From assembly GCF_014132155.1 (NCBI RefSeq), contig NZ_BLJQ01000002.1:438845-502844 (forward strand): a stretch of 64,000 nucleotides of DNA, given 5' to 3'. Position numbers and translations under genes: made by a program. Origin of the DNA: Gluconobacter sp. Gdi (GTDB lineage Bacteria; Pseudomonadota; Alphaproteobacteria; Acetobacterales; Acetobacteraceae). This document shows, one piece after another, positions 1-8,705 of the stretch; positions within the stretch are counted from its first letter, which is position 1; every line of letters begins with the position of its first letter. The notes under the pieces were generated by a model. It did no database searches and was not told the DNA's origin. It worked only from the letters and a program-made list of their open reading frames with translations.

Positions 1-56
1 AGAGCACAACCTTGCCAAGGTTGGGGTCGTGGGTTCGAATCCCATCACCCGCTCCA
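1..56 (+). tRNA. tRNA-Gly(GCC), 3' part only
   Basis: The window opens inside a tRNA. The anticodon arm CAACC-TTGCCAA-GGTTG gives anticodon GCC. The T arm GTGGG-TTCGAAT-CCCAT follows, then the acceptor strand CACCCGC, discriminator T and an encoded CCA at 54-56. The 5' acceptor strand and most of the D arm lie outside the window. Confidence 0.93.
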
Positions 57-61
57 GTTTG

Positions 62-88
62 AAAAAGACGCCTTAGGGCGTCTTTTTT
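62..88 (+). terminator. Intrinsic terminator of the tRNA-Gly transcript
   Basis: A 7-bp stem AGACGCC/GGCGTCT (66-72 with 77-83) with a 4-nt loop is followed by six T residues. It lies 9 nt after the tRNA CCA end, so it should end the tRNA transcript. Confidence 0.85.
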
Positions 89-410
89 CGTTTCTGGCTT
101 TCGTTGCCACAAGATGGTGTCCCGCTACGAGAAAACTGCGCGGTCGTAGAAAGTGCAGCGACGGTCAGGCTGTCGTTCAGCCCTGATCCAGCTTGCCCGC
201 GAACTGCATTAATCTTGGATTTGGAAAGCCGTTCTACGCTTAAGAGGTGGGCGTAAGTGGCTCTTCGTCAGCTTTCTGAGGCACGAAAGAGCTGTTTATT
301 TTGGGAATGACCGCGCGAGCGGAGATTGGCCACAAGCCACTGCGTTGGCCATCAACTGACCAACTAGACGTGCCCTTTGTCGCGCCAATGCTGCCTGGCC
401 GTTACGCCTG
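89..410. other. Intergenic region with a possible transposase remnant
   Basis: About 320 bases contain no convincing complete gene. A short plus-strand frame at 114-143 reads MVSRYEKTAR before a stop. R-Y-[ED]-K-x-A-R is typical of the C-terminus of IS5-like DDE transposases, so this may be the eroded end of an insertion sequence next to a tRNA gene. No terminal inverted repeats or target duplication were found, and the assignment is weak. Confidence 0.3.
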
Positions 411-448
411 AAAATAAAAGCGGCCAGTCAGAATAATCTACTGGCCGC
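411..448 (-). terminator. Intrinsic terminator of the oprB-like porin gene
   Basis: Read on the minus strand, a 9-bp stem GCGGCCAGT/ACTGGCCGC (440-448 with 420-428) with an 11-nt loop is followed by TTTTATTTT. It starts 9 bases beyond the porin stop codon. Confidence 0.85.
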
Positions 449-457
449 CGTGTAGGC

Positions 458-1990
458 TTAGAAGAACTGGATGTGGCTCTTGAAGCCCAGCATTGCTGCG
501 TTGTGCAGTGCAGCCTGACCGCCGGGACGGAAGTAGTACTGGAAGTCCGGTGCAAAGGTCACGCCGCGCATCACATGGATACGGTAGTTCGCTTCGAGCA
601 CTTCGCCGTAGCTCTGAATCCCGTAAGAGCCATTCATAAGCGACATCCCACGAGCAAGCTGTAGGCGCTGGGTGTCGGAAACGCTGCCTGCAACACGAAC
701 ATAGGTGAAGTTCACACCGATGCCGTCCAGTGGCCGAGCCTTCCAGAATCCGCTGTCCACAAACCCGATTTCATACTGCTGGGCACGCGTCTGGGTGCGG
801 GGGCTGTTGGCATAGAAGCCGCCCAGTACGACAAGGCCAGCGTCCGGGTTTCCGGGCGTATGGTGGCGCCAGACCATTTGGTCCGCCAGGAACCAGGCTG
901 CCCAGGAATAATTGACCGTACGCTGGGTCTGGCCCGTGATGACATACGGGTTCCCGTTGACATCATAGTAGTTGTCTTTGTGAGGCGCATTGTCGATGGC
1001 GTAGCCGACCTTGTAGTGGCCTGGCAGGTGGTCCTTACCGACCAGTGGCTCCCAGCCAGCTTCCACTGGCACGGCTTCACCATTGATGTCCGCACCGTTG
1101 AACTTAAAGCCCGTCCGGTACTGAACGTTGTTGTAAATGCCTGCCTGCGCGAAATACACGCCGGTCTGGATGTATGTGCTTTTTGTCGGGCGGACGCGGA
1201 TACGGGCTGCCCACACTGCATCAGGGTAGGACGAATGGGTGGTATTATCAGACGATGCCTTCGGGTTACCGCAGAAGGCATTGTTCTGGAAGTTGCAGTA
1301 CAGCGGGTTGGCGGAGAAGTCGTTCAGGAACGGAATACGTCCGGCAGCGACGTCAAAATGACCATTTGCAAGCGTTTCTTCACCATAGGCATAGACAAGG
1401 TGCACCACCACGTTGCCGCCTGCACCGTAAATTTCGGAGCTGGGGTTCAGGTTGTCACCAAACATGCGACTTGCCGGAATACCGTAACGACCGACAACAA
1501 CGGCATGGGTTGAGAAGCCGCGGATACCAGCAAGCTTTTCCCAGTCGATATCGTTCTCAAGGCTGTACTGGCCTGCGTTGCTGCTACCCTGACGAAGCCC
1601 GTAACCTGGTGTCGGCTTGGTGATGGCGCCCGTGTATTCGTTGGTGTTGTCCATCATGATCGCAATACCGCGGTCACGAAGCCATTTGTTCCAGCCGAAC
1701 GGGTTGGTCAACAATGCCTCAGGCTTGGGAAGCGGTGGCACCTGCTCCTTGTCGAACGACATGATCGTTAGAGGCGTGTTGACGCGAACACTCGGGTTTT
1801 CTGAGTTCTGGTCCGGCCAGTCCATAACCGTGATGGGAGCGAGAACGCGCACGGTCGTAACCTTTTCGCCAGCCTTTGACTGAACGACGGTCGTGACAGG
1901 TGCGGGAGCCTTGGTCGCGCCTTCAGCGGCAGCGATGGCGGGCGTAAAAGAAACCGCACAGGCTGCGGCATAGAGATGCAGGCGAGACAA
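458..1990 (-). CDS. OprB-family carbohydrate-selective porin
   Basis: This 510-residue outer-membrane beta-barrel porin is predicted to let sugars and polyols diffuse into the periplasm, where acetic acid bacteria oxidise them. A Sec-type signal peptide covers about residues 1-22 (hydrophobic, ending AIAAAEG). OprB-like features follow: a segment beginning NPFGWNKWLRDRGI near residue 95, many alternating aromatic strands, and a terminal Phe (HIQFF), the usual outer-membrane assembly signal. The start is a TTG; GAGGATAAG lies about 8 bases upstream and no better ATG exists. The gene stands alone between its own terminator and a promoter-bearing gap, so it is probably monocistronic. Family placement is firm; substrate preference cannot be read from sequence. 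Confidence 0.9.
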   Translation of the reverse strand: MSRLHLYAAACAVSFTPAIAAAEGATKAPAPVTTVVQSKAGEKVTTVRVLAPITVMDWPDQNSENPSVRVNTPLTIMSFDKEQVPPLPKPEALLTNPFGWNKWLRDRGIAIMMDNTNEYTGAITKPTPGYGLRQGSSNAGQYSLENDIDWEKLAGIRGFSTHAVVVGRYGIPASRMFGDNLNPSSEIYGAGGNVVVHLVYAYGEETLANGHFDVAAGRIPFLNDFSANPLYCNFQNNAFCGNPKASSDNTTHSSYPDAVWAARIRVRPTKSTYIQTGVYFAQAGIYNNVQYRTGFKFNGADINGEAVPVEAGWEPLVGKDHLPGHYKVGYAIDNAPHKDNYYDVNGNPYVITGQTQRTVNYSWAAWFLADQMVWRHHTPGNPDAGLVVLGGFYANSPRTQTRAQQYEIGFVDSGFWKARPLDGIGVNFTYVRVAGSVSDTQRLQLARGMSLMNGSYGIQSYGEVLEANYRIHVMRGVTFAPDFQYYFRPGGQAALHNAAMLGFKSHIQFF

Positions 1991-2056
1991 GTCTCTTATC
2001 CTCGGGTATCAGGTTGCGAGATCTTCGTAACACTTTTTCCGGGATGAAGAACAGAG

Positions 2057-2084
2057 ATTATGAGATAAATTTCGAAAATATCAC
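2057..2084 (-). promoter_or_regulatory. Candidate sigma-70 promoter of the porin gene
   Basis: On the minus strand, GTGATA (2079-2084) and CATAAT (2057-2062) are 16 bases apart, matching the -35 and -10 consensus at 4/6 and 5/6 positions. This lies about 65 bases upstream of the TTG start in AT-rich DNA. The call rests on consensus matching only. Confidence 0.35.
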
Positions 2085-2094
2085 GCTCATATGA

Positions 2095-2131
2095 TATAGG
2101 CTTCATTTCTTAGGAAAAAACAAAGCCTATA
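2095..2131. repeat. 9-bp perfect inverted repeat between ppa and the porin gene
   Basis: TATAGGCTT (2095-2103) and AAGCCTATA (2123-2131) are perfect inverted arms separated by 19 bases that include an A-rich run. It could be an operator upstream of the porin promoter or a weak ppa terminator. Confidence 0.4.
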
Positions 2132-2179
2132 CCAAGCGATGTAAACTATAATCCGTATAAAACGGATCACAACATCGTA

Positions 2180-2701
2180 TTATTTGGCTGCTGCGAGTGC
2201 TGCCTCGATGACTTTACCAGCCTCTTCCTTGCCAGCCCAGCCTGTTACCTTAACCCATTTGTTGGGCTCAAGATCCTTGTAGCGCTCAAAAAAGTGCTCA
2301 ATCGCCTTGCGTGTGATCTCTGGCAGGTCGTCGATGGATTTCACGTCCGTGAACTGCGGATGGATCTTGTCGTGCGGGACGCAGATGATTTTCTCATCCT
2401 GGCCGCTCTCATCTTCCATCTTCAGCATGCCGATCGGGCGTGCACGGATCACGGCGCCAGGAACGACGGCTGCCGGAGCCAGCACGAGGGCATCAGCCGG
2501 GTCACCGTCAGCGGCGAGGGTGCCAGGAATGAAGCCGTAAGCTGCCGGATAGGCCATGGGCGTGAACAGGAAACGATCCACGAAGATCGCGCCGCTATCC
2601 TTGTCCACTTCGTACTTGACCTGAGAGCCCTGCGGGATCTCGATAACTACATTAATGTCGTTCGGCACGTCTTTGCCGGGCGAGATCTTGGAAACGTCCA
2701 T
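2180..2701 (-). CDS. ppa: Inorganic pyrophosphatase (family I)
   Basis: This cytoplasmic enzyme hydrolyses pyrophosphate to two phosphates and pulls biosynthetic reactions forward. The 173-residue product has the family I pattern: [13 protein letters not shown] near residue 25, the [19 protein letters not shown] metal-binding stretch with clustered aspartates near residue 55-75, and [12 protein letters not shown] near 100. The length is normal for bacterial family I enzymes. The ATG at 2701 is preferred over an in-frame GTG three codons upstream, because AGGA lies 10 bases before the ATG but only one base before the GTG. It is probably monocistronic. Confidence 0.95.
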   Translation of the reverse strand: MDVSKISPGKDVPNDINVVIEIPQGSQVKYEVDKDSGAIFVDRFLFTPMAYPAAYGFIPGTLAADGDPADALVLAPAAVVPGAVIRARPIGMLKMEDESGQDEKIICVPHDKIHPQFTDVKSIDDLPEITRKAIEHFFERYKDLEPNKWVKVTGWAGKEEAGKVIEAALAAAK

Positions 2702-2839
2702 GATGTTCACGTCCTGAACTGGTTTTAAGACGGCGGAACCTTAGCTGTCCTGCGCCTTTCTGCCCAGAGCGGAAGCAAAAACATGATAGGGAACTGGCGT
2801 GCCGGTCGCGGGGTTGAGAGCGCTCGACAGATCGCCAGA

Positions 2840-2873
2840 AACGCAAAACGCTCCAGCACAGGGCCGGAGCGTT
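2840..2873 (-). terminator. Intrinsic terminator of the DUF2501-like gene
   Basis: On the minus strand, AACGCTCC (2866-2873) pairs with GGAGCGTT (2847-2854) and TTTTGCGTTT follows. The hairpin starts about 30 bases after the upstream stop codon. Confidence 0.65.
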
Positions 2874-2904
2874 CGTAGAAGCCGATAAACTCGGAAAGTC
2901 AGGG

Positions 2905-3306
2905 TCAGAGAAGCGGCTGTGCGGCCTTCAAAGCATTGTGGCAGGCTGCGCGACGGTCATCTTCGTTGGTGTAGGCCACCAGATAATAGCGCTTGCCGTT
3001 GCTGTTGAAGAAGCCAGAGGTGCCAAGAGCATAGTCTTCATTGCCAACCGTCTGTTCGGTGGCCTTGTACTTTTCGCTCAGGCCGTAAAGAGCCGGGTTG
3101 CCTTCATCATAAGAGAGATACTGCAACTCGATGCAGTAGTTCATGATTCCTGCAAGATTGGCAGGAGAGACGCCCGTGAAATCTTTGCCAGGCGTGCCCT
3201 GAACGGCAGCAGGAGGCGGTGGCGACTGTTCCTGGGCCATAGCAGCCGTGGACATCACGCCGAGGCCAAGAGCTAGGCCGAGAGCGGGCACGATACGACG
3301 AAACAT
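2905..3306 (-). CDS. Small secreted DUF2501-like protein (paralogue 1)
   Basis: This 133-residue protein has a clear Sec signal peptide (MFRRIVPALGLALGLG...AMAQ, cleavage near residue 24), a Pro-rich linker and a compact domain with two cysteines. The domain pattern is N-x-A-G-x-x-x-Y-C-I, then a Leu/Lys helix, Y-x-L-G-x-x-G-x-x, and a C-terminal Cys-containing helix ending A-A-Q. The same pattern occurs in the protein at 45826-46308. I match both to the DUF2501 (YjjA-type) family from memory; the function of that family is unknown. The ATG at 3306 has AAAGGA 7 bases upstream. The two cysteines probably form a periplasmic disulphide. Confidence 0.75.
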   Translation of the reverse strand: MFRRIVPALGLALGLGVMSTAAMAQEQSPPPPAAVQGTPGKDFTGVSPANLAGIMNYCIELQYLSYDEGNPALYGLSEKYKATEQTVGNEDYALGTSGFFNSNGKRYYLVAYTNEDDRRAACHNALKAAQPLL

Positions 3307-3421
3307 GACGGTATCCTTTCTGAAGACCCTGTCTTCCCGCGGCACTCCGCGGTTGAAACGGAACATTTCCCCCCTTTTCGTGAAAAGAAAAGTCTATTTC
3401 AGAACATTTCTTCGTGAGCAC

Positions 3422-5560
3422 TCAAACCGGCGGGTCGAGATAGGGGCTTTTTGTGTCAAAGAATATCTTGTTGGTGTCCAGTTCCGTCGCAATGACGTCC
3501 AGAGCGGTGAGGGCGGCAATCAACACGAAGCGCTGGCGGGGGCGCGATTCGGTTGTTTCACAGTCTCGCAGTCTTTGAATGGCGAGGAGGGTGGCGCGGA
3601 GCGTCCGTCCGTAATGTCCATGATAACGACCACTGAAATGACTCATCCGGGCCAGCACCAGTTCCAGCGCCTGATGTGCACGGGGGTTGAGAGACGCATC
3701 ATGGTCTATGGCGCGCAGTCGAAGCAGGTTCAGCATGACGCGCATCGCGGAAAGAATGCCCGCCAGATAGGCGTGGACCACAGGAGACGGTGTATTTCCT
3801 GAATTGGTCATCAGGCGAACGAAGCGATCCACGTTGCGTGAGACCACTGTATCAAGCGTGGCGTTCGTTTTCCCTTCTGCAATGTGATGCAGGTCCTGAA
3901 GGATGTGTTCGCGCATGGTCCAGCGTTGGTGCGCTGGGTCATAGGGCAGAAAAACGCGGTACATCCATGATGTGTAAAGCAGGCCCAGAACGAGCGGCAT
4001 GGCCGTATTGAAATAGACGATTTCATCCGTTCGGCCCTGATTGGAAGGGCCTAGAAGGATGGGCAGGAACAGATTGTAAGAGACGGCCGGAAGCGTCAGT
4101 GGCGGATAGGCGAAGGCCAGCCCGCCTAACATCATGGCAACGCCAGACCACATTCCGAGCATTTCGAATGTTGTGGGTTTTCCCAGCAAAAGCAGATCGA
4201 GCACGCCCCCAGCCAAAACGGCACAGCAGGCACCATGCAAAAAAGCCTGTGTCGCAAGGGCTGGGCGTTCCAGCGTCGAGAACAGGCTGCATGCAATCGC
4301 GACAAACATGATGAATGTCAGGCCGCTGGGCCACGCTGTCGCAATCCAGATTACACCCGCCCCGAAGACAGTCACCGATGAGCGGAGGCTGTTAACGATG
4401 GCCTGCCGCCAGTCCCGGTAGGATCGGATAGGCTCATGGAAATGATCGTGAGGCTGAGGATTGCGGCTGGCTTCGAACTGCCGCAGGGCCATTCTCAGGG
4501 CATCAATCAGTTCGACCAGAGACTGCTGCAACATGCCGTGGCGAAGCATGGCAGCGCGGTCTTCTACTTTGGGAAGAACAGTATCGAAATCTTCTACGAC
4601 CCGGCGTCGGCAGTCCCGCCTGATGTCTCGCAGATCGCCCAAAATTGCATCCATGCTCTCGGTACTCTCCAGCCTCGCGGGCAAGGCGAGAAACATGTGC
4701 TGGATCGCTTTGGCCTGTTCGAGGAAAGCGTCATCCTGACTGAGGGGAAGGCGCATCAGCGTGGCAAGGTCCATGGCCCGTGCCAGAAGAACAGCGATGT
4801 TCGCCAGGGCGGCTCGCGTATGATCGCCCGCATGGTCCTGTCGTCCCAGCTCGACCTCAGCGAATTCAACCTGATCCCCTAAAGTGGTGATCCGGGTGAA
4901 GACAGACTGCATGGTCTCCAGAGCATCCGTCTTGCCCGCCAGGATGTCCGCGATGGTTGAAAGTGCTGGCTTCAGGGTGTCTTCAAAAGTGCTGGTGAGT
5001 TGTTGGCGCGTTCGTTTCGTGAGGCCGAGCTGGAACAGTCCAGAAATCGATGCTTCCAGAACAATGCCCAGCACAATGTATGTGGCGCGCGAACTCGCAA
5101 TTTCGAAAATGTGGTGTGGGTCCGCGATCCCATCGAGGGAGACAATGGCGTAAGTGAAGCCCGTCGCCCGCATACCATGAATACGGTAGTTGGTCATGGA
5201 AGCTGGCCCCGGCATGAACGTGCCTATCAGGCAGAACAGCCCGATGCCTGCGGCCAGAAGCAGAATGAACATCAAGGGCGCCTGAGGGCAGGCTGCGACG
5301 AGTATCACGCCGCAGATCACGCCCAGCACCATGCCGAACAGATGCCATTTCGCCTTTGCCAGACTGCGCCCGCGTGTGCCCTGCGCGACCATCCAGACGG
5401 TCAGGGCTGCCCATTGCGGGCTACCAAGCTCCATCTTCAGGGCAATCCCCAGCGCGAGCAGGGACGTCAGAGTAGTTCGGAGAGCGTAGCCGGCCATGAC
5501 CGGGTCCGGGCTGTAGAGCCAGCGGAATTTTTGCAGAAAAGCTGTCGCGCTTGCCTGCAT
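3422..5560 (-). CDS. FUSC-family inner-membrane protein (aromatic acid exporter-like)
   Basis: This protein of about 712 residues has two clusters of hydrophobic segments, each followed by a long charged cytoplasmic region. This is the layout of FUSC/YccS/AaeB proteins, which export aromatic or other organic acids or act as p-hydroxybenzoate-type efflux channels. The first cluster begins near GYALRTTLTSLLALGIAL and includes QWAALTVWMVAQGTRGRS, a typical FUSC signature. The second starts after SYRDWRQAIVNSLRSS. The start at 5560 (MQASATAFLQ) is a judgement: the open frame extends to 5704 but those 48 residues look non-coding, and neither start has a strong ribosome site. There is no HlyD partner beside it, unlike the copy at 36253. 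Confidence 0.8.
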   Translation of the reverse strand: MQASATAFLQKFRWLYSPDPVMAGYALRTTLTSLLALGIALKMELGSPQWAALTVWMVAQGTRGRSLAKAKWHLFGMVLGVICGVILVAACPQAPLMFILLLAAGIGLFCLIGTFMPGPASMTNYRIHGMRATGFTYAIVSLDGIADPHHIFEIASSRATYIVLGIVLEASISGLFQLGLTKRTRQQLTSTFEDTLKPALSTIADILAGKTDALETMQSVFTRITTLGDQVEFAEVELGRQDHAGDHTRAALANIAVLLARAMDLATLMRLPLSQDDAFLEQAKAIQHMFLALPARLESTESMDAILGDLRDIRRDCRRRVVEDFDTVLPKVEDRAAMLRHGMLQQSLVELIDALRMALRQFEASRNPQPHDHFHEPIRSYRDWRQAIVNSLRSSVTVFGAGVIWIATAWPSGLTFIMFVAIACSLFSTLERPALATQAFLHGACCAVLAGGVLDLLLLGKPTTFEMLGMWSGVAMMLGGLAFAYPPLTLPAVSYNLFLPILLGPSNQGRTDEIVYFNTAMPLVLGLLYTSWMYRVFLPYDPAHQRWTMREHILQDLHHIAEGKTNATLDTVVSRNVDRFVRLMTNSGNTPSPVVHAYLAGILSAMRVMLNLLRLRAIDHDASLNPRAHQALELVLARMSHFSGRYHGHYGRTLRATLLAIQRLRDCETTESRPRQRFVLIAALTALDVIATELDTNKIFFDTKSPYLDPPV

Positions 5561-5779
5561 CACCGAATGTGCGGCGTTGTAATGTGTTTCAATGAGCGTC
5601 CAGCCACGTCTTCCCCCAGAATAATGAAAACCGGTAGGTGCCTTCTCGAAACGGCGGCAATGGCCTTCTGAGGCCAGTCGGGGACGGGAGGCGTTTTGAC
5701 ACATAATGCAAAAAAAGACATTTCACCATGTCAGCCCTTGCAAAAATGCGTCAGGTGAGCGATTTCGTGCAGCTACCGC

Positions 5780-5853
5780 GCGCCTGTAGCTCAATTGGTT
5801 AGAGCCGGCCGCTCATAACGGCTTGGTTGGGGGTTCGAGTCCCTCCGGGCGCA
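5780..5853 (+). tRNA. tRNA with CAU anticodon, probably tRNA-Ile2 (lysidine type)
   Basis: Acceptor strands GCGCCTG/CGGGCGC, D arm GCTC/GAGC, anticodon arm GGCCG-CTCATAA-CGGCT and T arm GGGGG-TTCGAGT-CCCTC fold into a normal cloverleaf with anticodon CAU. CCA is not encoded. The body resembles tRNA-Ile2, whose C34 is converted to lysidine by TilS. Elongator tRNA-Met is the alternative. Confidence 0.88.
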
Positions 5854-5929
5854 CGGTGTTCTATTTTGTCTGGCGAGCCTGTCTGCCGCCGCTCATTCCG
5901 CACTCCACCACCGAACAGGAGACCTCATC

Positions 5930-7609
5930 ATGGCCGCCTACCAGTACGTCTACGTCATGAAGGATCTTACGAAGGCCTATCCGGGTGGACGTGAGGTCTT
6001 TAAGGGCATCACCCTTTCCTTCCTGCCCGGTGTGAAGATCGGTGTTCTCGGCGTCAACGGCGCGGGTAAGTCCACGCTGCTCAAGGTGATGGCCGGGATC
6101 GACAAGGAATTCGGCGGTGAAGCCTGGGCGGCCGATGGCGTCAGGATCGGCTACCTCGAGCAGGAGCCGCAGCTTGATGAAAAGCTGACGGTTGGTGAGA
6201 ACGTCGCTCTCGGTTTTGGTGAACTCAAGCGCGCACTCGATCGCTTCAACGAAATTTCCATGCTGTTCGCTGAGCCTATGTCCGATGAGGAGATGACCAA
6301 TCTTCTCTCGGAACAGGCCGAGCTGCAGGAAATCATCGATGCCGGTGACGGCTGGGAGCTAGATCGGAAGCTGGAGATCGCTCTCGACGCGCTGCGCTGC
6401 CCGCCAGCAGACAGCCCGGTCGACAAGCTTTCCGGTGGTGAGCGTCGCCGCGTTGCGCTGTGTCGTCTGCTGCTTGAGAAGCCTGACATTCTGCTGCTCG
6501 ATGAGCCAACCAACCATCTTGATGCCGAGAGCGTCAGCTGGCTCGAAAAGACGCTGCGTGACTATCAGGGCACCGTCATGGTCATCACCCATGACCGTTA
6601 CTTCCTTGATAACGTCACGAACTGGATTCTGGAACTTGAGCGCGGCCGTGGCTATCCGTTCGAAGGCAACTACTCATCCTGGCTGACCCAGAAGCGCAAG
6701 CGCCTGGCTCAGGAAGAGAAGGAAGAGAGCTCCCGCCAGCGCGCTCTTGCTGCCGAGCAGGAGTGGATCAACAGCTCGCCTAAGGCACGTCAGGCGAAGA
6801 GCCAGGCTCGTATTACCAAGTACGAAGAAATGCTGGCAGCCAACTCCGAGAAGGTTGGTGGCACGGCGGACATCGTTATCACGCCGGGTCCGCGCCTTGG
6901 CGGTACGGTGATCGAGGCTGAGAACCTGACGAAGGGCTTTGGCGATCGTCTGCTGATCGATGGCCTGAACTTCAAGCTTCCGCCTGGTGGCATCGTGGGT
7001 GTGATCGGTCCGAACGGTGCGGGTAAGTCCACGCTGTTCAAGATGATCACCGGTCAGGACACGCCGGATGGTGGCTCTCTGAAGGTCGGCGAGACGGTGA
7101 AGCTCGGCTATGTCGATCAGTCCCGCGATACGCTGGATGGCAACAAGACCGTCTGGGAAGAAATTTCCGGCGGTACGGACGTCATTCAGCTTGGCAAGCG
7201 GACGGTTCCGTCCCGCGCCTATGTCGGGGCGTTCAACTTCAAGGGCTCTGACCAGCAAAAGCGCGTTGGCATCCTGTCGGGCGGTGAGCGTAACCGCGTT
7301 CATCTTGCCAAGATGCTCAAGGAAGATAGCAACGTCCTGCTGCTCGATGAGCCGACCAACGATCTTGACGTTGATACGCTGCGTGCCCTCGAAGATGCTC
7401 TGGCAGACTTCGCTGGCTGCGCCGTGGTCATCTCCCATGATCGCTGGTTCCTTGACCGTTTAGCCACGCATATCCTGGCTTTCGAAGGCGACAGCCATGT
7501 CGAGTGGTTCGAAGGCAACTTCCAGGACTACGAAGAAGACAAGCGACGTCGCCTTGGTCCGGATGCGACTGAGCCGAGCCGTATCAAATATCGCCCGCTG
7601 GCCCGCTAA
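5930..7609 (+). CDS. ettA: Energy-dependent translational throttle protein EttA (ABC-F ATPase)
   Basis: This cytoplasmic ABC-F protein binds the ribosomal E site and gates entry into elongation according to ATP/ADP level. The 559 residues hold two ATPase domains: Walker [10 protein letters not shown] near residue 39 and GPNGAGKST near 363, each with an [16 protein letters not shown] signature and an LLLDEPTN Walker B. The domains are joined by a charged linker rich in K/E/R. There are no membrane segments. The length and the C-terminal [17 protein letters not shown] segment match EttA rather than Uup or YheS. The ATG has AGGAGA 9 bases upstream. It is single-gene and downstream of a tRNA. Confidence 0.95.
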   Translation: MAAYQYVYVMKDLTKAYPGGREVFKGITLSFLPGVKIGVLGVNGAGKSTLLKVMAGIDKEFGGEAWAADGVRIGYLEQEPQLDEKLTVGENVALGFGELKRALDRFNEISMLFAEPMSDEEMTNLLSEQAELQEIIDAGDGWELDRKLEIALDALRCPPADSPVDKLSGGERRRVALCRLLLEKPDILLLDEPTNHLDAESVSWLEKTLRDYQGTVMVITHDRYFLDNVTNWILELERGRGYPFEGNYSSWLTQKRKRLAQEEKEESSRQRALAAEQEWINSSPKARQAKSQARITKYEEMLAANSEKVGGTADIVITPGPRLGGTVIEAENLTKGFGDRLLIDGLNFKLPPGGIVGVIGPNGAGKSTLFKMITGQDTPDGGSLKVGETVKLGYVDQSRDTLDGNKTVWEEISGGTDVIQLGKRTVPSRAYVGAFNFKGSDQQKRVGILSGGERNRVHLAKMLKEDSNVLLLDEPTNDLDVDTLRALEDALADFAGCAVVISHDRWFLDRLATHILAFEGDSHVEWFEGNFQDYEEDKRRRLGPDATEPSRIKYRPLAR

Positions 7610-7683
7610 GACGGACCGTTCCTTCTGCACGTCACCGGGACAGGATCACCTGTTCCGGTTTCTGACGGTTTGAGGAGGCCCGC

Positions 7684-8181
7684 TTGTTAGGGCGTGAACT
7701 CCGTACTGCACGTCTGGTTCTCACTCCGGTCAATTGGCCGGATCTGGAGGACATGATTGCTCTCAAGGCTGATGCCGGTGCTTTTGGGCAAATGCTTGGC
7801 GGTGTGCGAAGCCGCTTCGATACGGAAAAGGAAATGGCCGAGGACGTTGCGTTCTGGGCCAGGCGCCGCATTGGTATCTTTGCTATTCGTGAAAATGGGC
7901 GTTTTGTTGGAATAACAGGCGTTCACGAACGCCCTGATGGCCGCGGTATCGGACTGAGATTTTCAATTTTCCCATGGGCTACTGGCCGGGGCATTGCCCG
8001 TGAAGCTGCGGCTGCTGCCATTCGGTATGTTCTGGATGAAGGGGAGCCACGGATTGTAGCTGTGGCTCGGGAAGATAATTTGGCCTCTCGCGTCGTACTC
8101 GGCAGTATCGGCATGCGTCATGTTGATACCTTCACGCGTGATGGTAATACGATGTTTCTCTACGAGATTACCCCTGCCTGA
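7684..8181 (+). CDS. GNAT-family N-acetyltransferase (RimJ/RimL-like)
   Basis: This 165-residue protein matches small GNAT enzymes that transfer acetyl from acetyl-CoA to an amine, often a protein N-terminus. It opens with the RimJ/RimL-style strand ELRTARLVLTPVN. The acetyl-CoA-binding stretch WATGRGIAREA lies near residue 100, and the C-terminal strand around GSIGMRHVDTFTRDG near residue 140 is also typical. The start is TTG, with GAGGAGG five bases upstream. The gap to ettA is 74 bases, so co-transcription is possible. The substrate is unknown. Confidence 0.82.
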   Translation: MLGRELRTARLVLTPVNWPDLEDMIALKADAGAFGQMLGGVRSRFDTEKEMAEDVAFWARRRIGIFAIRENGRFVGITGVHERPDGRGIGLRFSIFPWATGRGIAREAAAAAIRYVLDEGEPRIVAVAREDNLASRVVLGSIGMRHVDTFTRDGNTMFLYEITPA

Positions 8182-8268
8182 TACGCAAGGGGTACTGAGC
8201 GTTTGTTTCCTGCCGCATCAGGTATTACTGATTGAAGCCATACGGTATTTTTTTCTAAGGAATAAAGT

Positions 8269-8622
8269 GTGGTTGATTTTCTGAAAAACATTGGAAAAGC
8301 GGCGTTTTCTGCCGTCATCATGGGGCTGGCTGTATTGCCGAGCGCACGGGCTGACGCCCCCAAGGCCCCTGAACCGGTCGTGGGTGGCATGCACATTATT
8401 GATCGTACGCTGGTTTTAGCCGTGGGAGGCACCGAGATCGTAGCGCTCCCCCCGAACCTGCAGACGGCATCCATCAGCTTGCCGGATGTTGTGCATGTGA
8501 ATCTCGTGTCCCAGAAGGTCGCAGAAATTCTGGCCCATCATGACGGACAAACAGATGTACTCTTTACGGGCAAAGACACAATCTATCGTTTCCACGTCAC
8601 TGTGCAGCGGCCTACCCGATAA
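8269..8622 (+). CDS. Small secreted protein resembling the secretin/pilus N-terminal domain
   Basis: This 117-residue protein has a signal peptide (residues about 1-28, ending SARADAP). The rest forms one short beta-rich domain: LVLAVGGTEIVALPPNLQ followed by SLPDVVHVNLVSQKVAEIL and TDVLFTGKDTIYRFHV. This order resembles the pilus-assembly N-terminal domain found at the front of CpaC-like secretins. Here it stands alone, without a secretin ring domain. The start is GTG with TAAGGA about 8 bases upstream. No secretion or pilus genes are nearby, so the role is unknown. It is followed by a strong bidirectional terminator. Confidence 0.7.
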   Translation: MVDFLKNIGKAAFSAVIMGLAVLPSARADAPKAPEPVVGGMHIIDRTLVLAVGGTEIVALPPNLQTASISLPDVVHVNLVSQKVAEILAHHDGQTDVLFTGKDTIYRFHVTVQRPTR

Positions 8623-8649
8623 AACTCGCTGGTAAGACAAAGCACAAAA

Positions 8650-8680
8650 AAAGGCCTCCTGTTATGGAGGCCTTTTTTTT
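8650..8680. terminator. Bidirectional intrinsic terminator
   Basis: AAAGGCCTCC (8650-8659) and GGAGGCCTTT (8666-8675) form a 10-bp stem with a 6-nt loop. It is flanked by an A run on the left and a T run on the right, so it can end transcription from both the 8269 gene and mlaC. Confidence 0.92.
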
Positions 8681-8705
8681 ATCGTCATGCTCGAGAGAAC
8701 GGCAA

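Noticed and set aside
860-1513. 217-codon plus-strand frame opposite the porin gene
   Set aside because: It is antisense to a clearly recognisable OprB porin and has no ribosome site or family match.
2150-2166. ATCCGT/ACGGAT hairpin after ppa as a terminator
   Set aside because: Only six pairs and no following T run on the minus strand.
5780-5853. Elongator tRNA-Met instead of tRNA-Ile2
   Set aside because: The anticodon CAU fits both, but the acceptor and the CTTGG variable region look like the Ile2 type; not fully excluded.
6674-7438. 254-codon minus-strand frame opposite ettA
   Set aside because: It mirrors the conserved ATPase domains of EttA, so its openness comes from codon bias on the other strand.
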